From Planctomycetota bacterium (lineage in GTDB: Bacteria; Planctomycetota; SZUA-567), in assembly GCA_031270145.1 (NCBI GenBank), contig JAISYD010000063.1, positions 1 to 5,268 on the forward strand: a DNA stretch of 5,268 nucleotides, in the 5' to 3' direction. Positions 1-5,013 of this stretch are shown one piece after another. A program made the translations under genes and the position numbers. The notes under the pieces are model-generated. The model was not told the DNA's origin. It saw only the letters and a program-made list of their open reading frames with translations, and did no database searches. Each line of letters opens with the position of its first letter. Within the stretch, counting starts at the first letter, position 1.

Positions 1-1175
1 GCCGGATTGTCGTCCACAAACGCCAGCGAATCAAGGCCCAGGTTGACCTCCCGGGCGATCTCCCGGAGGTTTTCGTCCTTGCCCCGCCAGTCGGCCTTGA
101 AGCAGGCGATGTCGTCGAGACGCAGAACCATATTCGCGTTGGACTCGAAAGGGGCGACGGCGTTGGCGCGATCGTTTTTGGAACACACGCCCAGGACGAC
201 GCCGCCGGCGGCCAACTCTTTGACAAAGCGCTGGAAACGCCAAAACGCCTCTCCCTGCCCGCTTCCCTGTCCAAGCTCGATGTCATAGGGACCCAAATCG
301 CCGACCGCGCCGCCCCAGAGGGTGTTGTCGAGATCCAGGACCAGCATTTTCCTGCTCCCGCCCCGGACGGCCGAAAGCACGGAGGCCAGGCTATGGGCGT
401 AAAGCGGCAGGCATTCGGGCGAACAGGGCAGTTTCGCCTCGTTGTAATAGCGGGGGTCATGCCAGCGGCGGGAACCCTCGGCCCGCGCCAGGGAGGGCAG
501 GTCATGGAAGTGGACGTCCAAGCCCCTGGCTTGTCCGGGCAGGGCCGCGTTGATCGCGGCCGCATAGGACTCGCGCGACACGCCATGCGCGAAGGCATAG
601 TTGCCCAAGACCGGAAAGGGTTCCGCCTCCAGGACATTTTGCACCACGGCGCAACTCCAGCGCGCCTGGGCCTTTCGCCACAGATCCGCCAGCGCCTCGG
701 CCTCGCCCTTGGCCGCCGAGTGCATTTCCGCCCGGCTCCAACCGGGATCGAAGGGCGCGAGCGCGTCGGCCGCGTCCAGGGCTAAAACCAGCAAATCGGG
801 CGCGAAGGCGTCCAGACTGGCCGATGGCCCCAGCAGCTCCAGTCGGAATTGCCGGTACTCGCCGCAAAACAGCGTGGCGTCAAAGTTGGCCGCCGACAAA
901 TACAGGCCGAGGAGTTCCGCCAGTTGGCTTGACGTCGGTCCGCCAAGGAGCGCGACGCGCAAGCCGGGCCGGCGGGCGGGATCCGCGTTCGCCAGCCTCC
1001 CGAGCGCCCGCAGGGAGGAGTAATCAAGCCGGTCCGTCACGGCCAGGCGGGCAAGCCCGGCCGCCTTGGCCGGATCGCCCCTTTGCGCGATGCGCTTCAG
1101 GAGGGCGCAAAAATCCTTGAACCAGGGTTCGCGCCGGGCGGCGTCAAGCTCAAGGTATTGGAAAGGATCGTCCAT
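1..1175 (-). CDS. FkbH-type protein: SGNH-like N-terminal domain plus HAD-IIIC domain (3' end beyond left edge)
   Basis: Open for 391 codons from ATG 1175 to the window edge with no stop. Residues 73-134 (LLGGPTSSQL, GEYRQF, FAPDLLVLALD) and 175-272 match the SGNH-like N-terminal half of long FkbH proteins. The HAD half starts at 277 with motif I DLDNTLWGG (D281, D283, T285), then GVCSKND (329-335), FKADW (359-363), the conserved K366 and motif III GLDSLAFVDDNP (380-391). Known FkbH proteins take a glyceryl unit from 1,3-bisphosphoglycerate, dephosphorylate it and load it on an acyl carrier protein; longer relatives occur in surface glycan and natural product loci. Usual length of the long form is roughly 550-650 residues, so the C-terminus, often an acetyltransferase-like domain, is missing here. 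It starts 29 nt after the methyltransferase stop, probably in one operon; no strong Shine-Dalgarno is visible, only GGA about 10 nt upstream. Family assignment is firm; the substrate is not known. Confidence 0.93.
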   Translation of the reverse strand, partial: MDDPFQYLELDAARREPWFKDFCALLKRIAQRGDPAKAAGLARLAVTDRLDYSSLRALGRLANADPARRPGLRVALLGGPTSSQLAELLGLYLSAANFDATLFCGEYRQFRLELLGPSASLDAFAPDLLVLALDAADALAPFDPGWSRAEMHSAAKGEAEALADLWRKAQARWSCAVVQNVLEAEPFPVLGNYAFAHGVSRESYAAAINAALPGQARGLDVHFHDLPSLARAEGSRRWHDPRYYNEAKLPCSPECLPLYAHSLASVLSAVRGGSRKMLVLDLDNTLWGGAVGDLGPYDIELGQGSGQGEAFWRFQRFVKELAAGGVVLGVCSKNDRANAVAPFESNANMVLRLDDIACFKADWRGKDENLREIAREVNLGLDSLAFVDDNP

Positions 1176-1188
1176 GGCGAAGTTCCAG

Positions 1189-1200
1189 GCCGGGCCCGGC
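1189..1200. repeat. 12-bp perfect palindrome between methyltransferase and FkbH genes
   Basis: GCCGGGCCCGGC fills much of the 29-nt gap between the methyltransferase stop (1205) and the FkbH ATG (1175), just upstream of where a ribosome binding site would sit. As RNA it could form a 4-bp GC stem with a 4-nt loop. In GC-rich DNA such a palindrome can arise by chance, so a role in coupling or damping translation is only a guess. Confidence 0.3.
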
Positions 1201-1204
1201 GGCG

Positions 1205-2104
1205 TCAGGCTTTCCGCAGCACATAGGCCATGCTGATGGGCAGCCGCATGGCCGCGGCTTGTTCGACGCTCCTGCCCGCGTGCGGGACCAAAAGCCTCTT
1301 GTCGATGTCCAGCCCGGCGGAGGAGAAAAGCGCCTCCAGCCCCTCGACGCCGTTGAAATTGTGAATGTGATCGATCACCGGGGCGTTGACGCAGGTGGAG
1401 ATGAAAATGAAGCCGCCGGGAGCCGCGCAGCGGCGGAATTTCCGCAAAAACAATTCGGGCCGCTCCACGTGCTCCAGCACCTCGCCGGCGACGCAGGCGG
1501 CGACCGGTTGCGGGGGCTCGACCGACAGGAAGTCCGCCAGGATCAGCTCGTAGCCGGAGAAATTCCCGAATACGCCGGAATCAAGCAGGGTTCGGGTGGC
1601 CGCGAGGCTGGTTGGGCTGATGTCAATCCCGAGATAGCGGTTGAAGCCGCCGCCCCGCAGGGCGTGGAGGAAAAACATGCCGTGGCCGGGGCCGACCTCC
1701 AGGTAGGCGCCGGCCATTTTCGCGGGGAGCGCGTCCTGGAAGAAACGCTTTATTTCCTGGTGTTGCGGCCACAGGTACAGGCTGATGGCGATGCCCCGCA
1801 CGTACCGGCCCATATATTCGGGATCGGCGTATACATGCGACTCCACCTCGTCCAGCCGGGAATAGCGGTAGCGGCCGTTCCGGGCGAAATAAAGCTGTTC
1901 CCCCATTATGCCGTCGACCATGCCCAAGTACGCGTCGGCCAAACTCGGGATTGACTCGCCATTCGCCAGGCAGAAGCGAAGATAGCGCTCGAACTCCTCC
2001 CGTTCCGGCTGCGGCAGCCGGGCAAGGCTCTCGGCGATGAATTTCCCCTGGATGAGGTCGCTCTCCCGTATCAGGGCCGCGAGTCGCCCGGAAAGATCGT
2101 CCAT
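1205..2104 (-). CDS. class I SAM-dependent methyltransferase
   Basis: Predicted 299-residue cytoplasmic enzyme with a C-terminal Rossmann methyltransferase fold. From the chosen start, motif I is EVGPGHG (136-142), the acidic residue binding the SAM ribose is probably D161 in YLGID, motif II region is ILADF (D191), GEVLEH lies at 207-212 and APGGF at 228-232. The N-terminal ~120 residues are helical and charged and I do not recognise a named domain there. The frame stays open upstream to a TTG at 2221, with ATGs at 2200 and 2188. I chose ATG 2104 because GGGAG lies 7 nt upstream and the 39 extra residues look like non-domain sequence. The FkbH gene follows after 29 nt, so this enzyme probably methylates the sugar, glyceryl or acyl product of the same pathway. 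The exact acceptor cannot be told from sequence. Confidence 0.88.
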   Translation of the reverse strand: MDDLSGRLAALIRESDLIQGKFIAESLARLPQPEREEFERYLRFCLANGESIPSLADAYLGMVDGIMGEQLYFARNGRYRYSRLDEVESHVYADPEYMGRYVRGIAISLYLWPQHQEIKRFFQDALPAKMAGAYLEVGPGHGMFFLHALRGGGFNRYLGIDISPTSLAATRTLLDSGVFGNFSGYELILADFLSVEPPQPVAACVAGEVLEHVERPELFLRKFRRCAAPGGFIFISTCVNAPVIDHIHNFNGVEGLEALFSSAGLDIDKRLLVPHAGRSVEQAAAMRLPISMAYVLRKA

Positions 2105-2111
2105 GCCTCGA

Positions 2112-2116
2112 CTCCC
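2112..2116 (-). promoter_or_regulatory. ribosome binding site deciding the methyltransferase start
   Basis: GGGAG on the minus strand with a 7-nt spacer to ATG 2104. The alternative starts at 2188, 2200 and 2221 (TTG) have no comparably placed purine tract; the one at 2200 has only GGGGC. Confidence 0.6.
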
Positions 2117-2183
2117 AGACCCAGGCCCAAGTTTCGCGGCCGGGACATCCTCCGCCGCCGGAACATTCCGCCGCTCCGCGCGC

Positions 2184-2236
2184 GCCATATGGCCGGTCAT
2201 GCGGCCGCCCCATATGTCCAAGCGTCACAGCATATG
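2184..2236. repeat. cluster of three CATATG sites upstream of the methyltransferase gene
   Basis: CATATG occurs at 2186, 2211 and 2231, three AT-centred palindromes in 51 bp of otherwise very GC-rich sequence. The first is part of a 10-bp palindrome GCCATATGGC (2184-2193). All lie between the flavoprotein stop and the preferred methyltransferase start, where operator or promoter elements would be expected. If a more upstream methyltransferase start were used, two of them would be inside the coding region. Function is not known. Confidence 0.35.
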
Positions 2237-2259
2237 GATTATTCGCCGTCGAGGCAATC

Positions 2260-2279
2260 AAAAACCGTCGGATCGGCGG
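2260..2279 (-). terminator. possible weak intrinsic terminator after the flavoprotein gene
   Basis: Read on the minus strand, CCGCCG-ATC-CGACGG can pair with one C/A mismatch and is followed directly by TTTTTG. It lies about 80 nt beyond the flavoprotein stop (2360) and ahead of the methyltransferase gene. The stem is short, so this is a candidate only. The same T-tract leads into TTGATT, which could be read as a poor -35 element for the methyltransferase, but no properly spaced -10 is seen. Confidence 0.3.
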
Positions 2280-2359
2280 ACAAAACGCTCCCGCTTGCGC
2301 TCGCTCCGCCCGGCGGCCGAAGCCGGCCAGCCCCTCCTGCGACGCCCCATCGCAAGCGT

Positions 2360-4366
2360 TCAGGAAAAAACTTCGCCGGAAACATAGTCCCGCCAAACCG
2401 TCTCGAACCAGTCGGCTTCCGGCGGCAACGGCCGGACCGGCCGCCAGTACGCCTGGCAGCGGCCGGCGGACCAGGCGATTTCCTGGATCAGGCCCGCAAG
2501 CCGACCGCCGTCAAGCCGGTGGGCGAAGAGATCGGGAAGGCCGGGGACCGGCTTGTCGCCAGCCGGGTCCCGCACCATAAAGGAGCCCCGGCCGCCGCCG
2601 CCTCGGCCGATGTAATCCTGGATGGCGAATAGATAGACGTATTGGCATAGCGCCAGGTCCCGCAACTGGTACAGGCTCCCGAGCTGGGCCGGCTCACTTA
2701 TCGCCGCCGCCCCCTCCAACCGCTCCAACTGCTCCGCCGCTTCGGCCAGGGCCTGGGCGGCGCCGTCGGCCGAACGGATATGGGCCGCCTGGCGGGACAT
2801 CCGCCGGCCGATGGCTTGGCGCTCCCCCGGCAGATCGAGCGGGGTCTCGGAGCGGGACAGGGCCGCCTCGCCATAGGCGATGGCGGCGGCCAGGTTTTTC
2901 GCCTCCTTTTCAAGCTCTTCCCGGGTTGGCGCGTCTTCCCGGCAATTGTGCAGTATATACGGCGCCGCCCGGAGGCCGCCCGCCTGGCCGGCGTTCAGGG
3001 CGGCGCCGCCGGGCCGGTAGACCCCGTGGGAGCCGTTGACCTCGCCAATGGGGAAGAGACGCCGGATTTCGCTTTGCCACCAGCGATCGCCGGCGACGCC
3101 GCCGTTGTTGTGCTGGGCCGCGACGGCTATTTCCAGCCATTCCCGCCCCAGTTCAATCCCGTGGTCCAGATACAGCTTGATGGCGGCCGGATTCATTTTT
3201 CCCAGCCGATCCAGGGGGGTGTCCAGGCAGGCTTCGGAATTGGCCAGGTATTCCCTGGCCTCCGGACCCAGGCGGGAAAAGTCCGGCCGGCCGCCGCTTT
3301 CCAGCCGGGAGGGGTTGCGGGCGTAATCGAGGTAAACCTTGCGGCCCCGGCAGACTGTCTCGTGGTAGACCAGGATGTCGATGAGGGAGGAGCCGAAACC
3401 GGCCGTTTTCCGGGGATCGAAGGGCCATTGATAGCCCTTGAGGAAAATGGCGTCCAGCATTTGGCCGGGGTTGGGGAAAAACTCGTCCAGGAACTCCCGC
3501 TCGTCGCCGCCGTCGGGGGCGCTGGACAGATAGCGCGGCAGCGCCTGCTGGTAGGTGCCGGACAAATTCCAGCGGAATTTGACCGAGGCCAGGCCGAATT
3601 GGGATTCGGTGAGGTTCTTGCCCCGGGCGCCGGCCCGGAAGGCCAGCCCGGTGCTTCCGACCTGTTCGGGGGGGTATACCGAAGCCTCGTACATCCCCGC
3701 CTCGCCCCCGGTGGCGAGGATGACGTTCCGGGCCGGGAAAACGACGTAGCGCCGATCCCGGTCGTCCAGGCGCTCCAAATCGAGGGCGAGAACCCCCAAC
3801 GCCCGCTTGCCGCCGCCCGGCGCCTCGCCGATCAGGATCTCCACCGCCTGCGTCCGGTCGAAAAGCGGGATGCCCTGATCCCGCGCCGCCTGGAGCAAAC
3901 GTTCCTGCATGTATTTGGAGGTGAGGGGTCCGCCCGAGGTCCCGCGGCGCAGGGGATCGTGATCCGTCTTGTAACCGACGTATTCGCCGTGGACGTTATG
4001 GGGGAAGGGGACGCCCAGCTCCACTAGGCGGAAAAAACAGCGGGACGAAAGCGCCGCTTCGGCCAGGGCGGTGTCGCCGTCGACGGCGCCGCCGTCGAAG
4101 ATGGCCCTGGCCATGCGCCGGACGCTGTCGCCCTCCTCGCCGCAGGCGGTCAGCTTGTAATAGGTCTGCTTGTCGGAGCCGGTGTTGCGGGAAGTGCCCA
4201 GCGTCAATCCCTCGCTGATGACGGCGAGGCGGCGTTCGCCGCCCTGCCACAGGCATTCGGCCGCGTTCAGGCCGGCGGCGCCGCTTCCCACCACCACGGT
4301 GTTGAAGCGGCGGATCCGGACGCGGACGCCCTCGATTGCCATGAAATATGAGTTTTCGTCCAGCAT
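2360..4366 (-). CDS. FAD-dependent oxidoreductase, fumarate reductase/succinate dehydrogenase flavoprotein-like
   Basis: Predicted 668-residue flavoprotein. The N-terminus has the dinucleotide-binding motif VVVGSGAAGLNAAE (24-37), followed by an acidic strand end (SE, 51-52), TSRNTGSDKQTYYKL (58-72), SGGPLTSK (144-151) and the second FAD-contact motif ILATGGEAG (216-224). The capping-domain region contains QHNNGGV (418-424), in the place of the HxxxGGI segment of FrdA/SdhA, and the FAD-binding end GEVNGSHGVYRPGGAALNAGQ (441-461), with H447 and R451. The remaining ~200 residues are mainly helical, like the C-terminal helical domain of the superfamily. No signal peptide, heme site or Fe-S cysteine cluster is visible, so it is a soluble, probably cytoplasmic enzyme that may need a separate electron donor. 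Length is slightly above FrdA/SdhA (about 580-600). ATG 4366 has AAGGG 7 nt upstream; ATG 4342 has none. Substrate unknown; superfamily membership is secure. Confidence 0.9.
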   Translation of the reverse strand: MLDENSYFMAIEGVRVRIRRFNTVVVGSGAAGLNAAECLWQGGERRLAVISEGLTLGTSRNTGSDKQTYYKLTACGEEGDSVRRMARAIFDGGAVDGDTALAEAALSSRCFFRLVELGVPFPHNVHGEYVGYKTDHDPLRRGTSGGPLTSKYMQERLLQAARDQGIPLFDRTQAVEILIGEAPGGGKRALGVLALDLERLDDRDRRYVVFPARNVILATGGEAGMYEASVYPPEQVGSTGLAFRAGARGKNLTESQFGLASVKFRWNLSGTYQQALPRYLSSAPDGGDEREFLDEFFPNPGQMLDAIFLKGYQWPFDPRKTAGFGSSLIDILVYHETVCRGRKVYLDYARNPSRLESGGRPDFSRLGPEAREYLANSEACLDTPLDRLGKMNPAAIKLYLDHGIELGREWLEIAVAAQHNNGGVAGDRWWQSEIRRLFPIGEVNGSHGVYRPGGAALNAGQAGGLRAAPYILHNCREDAPTREELEKEAKNLAAAIAYGEAALSRSETPLDLPGERQAIGRRMSRQAAHIRSADGAAQALAEAAEQLERLEGAAAISEPAQLGSLYQLRDLALCQYVYLFAIQDYIGRGGGGRGSFMVRDPAGDKPVPGLPDLFAHRLDGGRLAGLIQEIAWSAGRCQAYWRPVRPLPPEADWFETVWRDYVSGEVFS

Positions 4367-4373
4367 TCCGGTT

Positions 4374-4378
4374 CCCTT
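4374..4378 (-). promoter_or_regulatory. ribosome binding site of the flavoprotein gene
   Basis: AGAAGGGAA on the minus strand, with its AAGGG core 7 nt before ATG 4366. It sits right after the TGA (4382-4380) of the upstream permease-like ORF, which would allow translational coupling, and it decides for 4366 over the in-frame ATG at 4342. Confidence 0.65.
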
Positions 4379-4379
4379 C

Positions 4380-4658
4380 TCAATTCATTGGGCCTGGCAG
4401 GAACAGGGTCAGGCCGGGCGGGCAGGTAAGCGCCAGCGGGAAAATGCTCGTCAGGATCCAAAAGGGGACGAGCGGCCGGATCCTTCCCGGCGCCCCGGCA
4501 ATCCCGGCCGCCGCGAACGGGGTGAGGCCCGCCGGCGGAGCGCTCATGCCGATAGCCAGGCCGGCCGCCGCGATCAGGCCGACCCGCCATGACCTCCGCT
4601 GGCAACGCAGCCATTTTCTTAGCCTCCTCGGCGGCAAGTCTCCGTCGAACGGGAACAT
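4380..4658 (-). pseudogene. C-terminal remnant of a TRAP transporter large permease (DctM-like)
   Basis: The 92-codon frame encodes an arginine-rich start (RRLRKWLRCQRRSWR, 11-25), then two hydrophobic segments (about 26-56 and 63-88). The body reads GLAIGMSAPPAGLTPFAAAG (33-52), then VPFWILTSIFPLAL (64-77) and ends LTLFLPG. This order matches the extreme C-terminus of DctM-type permeases, where NLxIGxxTPPVGxNLFVAxGI is followed by a PF-led last helix ending in P-x-L-x-L-W-L-P. Intact DctM proteins have about 425 residues, so roughly 80-85% is absent. No more of the permease was found in other frames upstream. ATG 4658 has no usable spacer behind AGGCGG, while the strong AGGAGG at 4628-4623 serves another frame. 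TRAP permeases and fumarate-reductase-like flavoproteins often neighbour each other, so it may be what is left of a linked uptake system. A genuine small two-helix protein cannot be excluded. Confidence 0.55.
4612..4628 (-). promoter_or_regulatory. strong Shine-Dalgarno and ATG opening a frame that conflicts with the permease remnant
   Basis: AGGAGG (4628-4623), 8-nt spacer, ATG (4614-4612): the best translation start signal in the window. The frame it opens runs 115 codons to 4267, is rich in Arg, Gly and Pro without any recognisable domain, and overlaps the first ~100 nt of the flavoprotein gene. The permease-like sequence is in a different frame. This suggests a frameshift or junction shortly after 4614, or an inherited start signal now out of phase. 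Confidence 0.5.
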
Positions 4659-4678
4659 CCGCCTAATCCACTTGTATA

Positions 4679-4707
4679 TATATAAGGGCCGCCGGGGCGT
4701 TTGTCAA
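4679..4707 (-). promoter_or_regulatory. near-consensus sigma-70 promoter
   Basis: Minus strand TTGACA (4707-4702) is a perfect -35; a 17-bp spacer leads to TATATA (4684-4679) at the start of an alternating TA run that continues to 4675. The predicted transcription start is near 4672, about 58 nt before the AGGAGG-linked ATG and about 300 nt before the flavoprotein ATG. It is the only well-formed promoter I see in the window and should drive the permease remnant and the flavoprotein gene. A very GC-rich spacer (CCCCGGCGGCCC) is the one unusual point. Confidence 0.7.
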
Positions 4708-4868
4708 CCTGGCAGGAAGGGCTTGGCTTCGCTTCCGGCCTTTCCCTTTGCGAATGCTTTGAAGGCAACCGGGTCAGATGCGGTTTTTTCCCGGAAAGGC
4801 TTTCGCGACAGAACTGGACCGACTGCGGAACGCTTCCCGCTCCGCTCTTGGAAGCTTCTTGCCGCTTT
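4708..4868. other. non-coding gap between AraC remnant and promoter
   Basis: No convincing coding sequence on either strand. It contains an 8-bp inverted repeat GCCTTTCC (4738-4745) / GGAAAGGC (4793-4800) separated by 47 nt, and the hairpin at 4825-4845 listed separately. Both could be remains of regulatory DNA, but neither is strong enough to name a site. Confidence 0.4.
4825..4845 (-). terminator. stem-loop downstream of the AraC remnant, terminator-like but without T-tract
   Basis: On the minus strand GCGGAGCG-GGAAG-CGTTCCGC forms an 8-bp stem with one G-U pair and a 5-nt loop. On the plus strand the same position is an A-C mismatch, so the structure suits a minus-strand transcript. It lies 24 nt past the AraC-fragment stop. 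No run of T follows, so it may be a processing or Rho-assisted site, or a chance structure. Confidence 0.3.
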
Positions 4869-5000
4869 TCAGGGACGACTGCGTAATTCCCGCATCATAT
4901 CGGCGGGACTTTGTCCAAAGTATCGCTTGAATTCACGACTGAACTGAGATGAACTCTCATACCCCACCTTGTCAGCGGTAATATAGGCTTTCATGCGCAG
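4869..5000 (-). pseudogene. C-terminal helix-turn-helix fragment of an AraC-family regulator
   Basis: The minus-strand frame ending in TGA (4871-4869) encodes MKAYITADKVGYESSSQF (from 4994) followed by SREFKRYFGQSPADMM and a short Arg-rich tail. This is the second helix-turn-helix and the signature region of AraC/XylS regulators, where VGYESxSQFSREFKRxFGxSP is typical, especially of the group with an AraC-type N-terminal domain. Intact members have about 280-310 residues, so only about 40 remain. Only 20 of the 42 codons end in G or C, much lower than in the flavoprotein or FkbH genes, which points to a different origin. The similarity begins within 15-20 bp of the transposase stop, so the rest of the gene was probably removed or separated by the insertion element. 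What it regulated is unknown. Confidence 0.8.
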
Positions 5001-5013
5001 TACACGACTATTT

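Noticed and set aside
502..1027. Short open frames on both strands within the FkbH region
   Set aside because: The uninterrupted 391-codon minus-strand frame with FkbH and HAD motifs explains this region; the others are shadows.
1259..1954. Plus-strand open frame of 231 codons
   Set aside because: Antisense to the methyltransferase, no recognisable domain, no ribosome binding site; the minus strand shows clear SAM-binding motifs.
2315..2328. GGCCG-AAGC-CGGCC hairpin after the flavoprotein gene as a terminator
   Set aside because: Perfect 5-bp stem but no T-tract on the minus strand; the structure at 2260-2279 is the better candidate.
1623..2396. Minus-strand open frame of 257 codons overlapping the methyltransferase
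   Set aside because: Out of frame with the methyltransferase, rich in Arg, Gly and Pro, no motifs; a shadow frame.
2780..4027. Plus-strand open frame of 415 codons
   Set aside because: It lies fully antisense to the flavoprotein gene; the sequence is Gly/Ala/Val/Gln-rich without motifs, as expected for a mirror frame of GC-biased codons.
4267..4614. 115-codon minus-strand frame behind the strong AGGAGG
   Set aside because: Protein is Arg/Gly/Pro-rich, has no domain and runs into the flavoprotein gene out of frame; only its start signal is kept as a feature.
4348..4947. Plus-strand open frame of 199 codons across the promoter region
   Set aside because: No domain or start signal, and it runs antisense to the promoter, the permease remnant and the AraC fragment.
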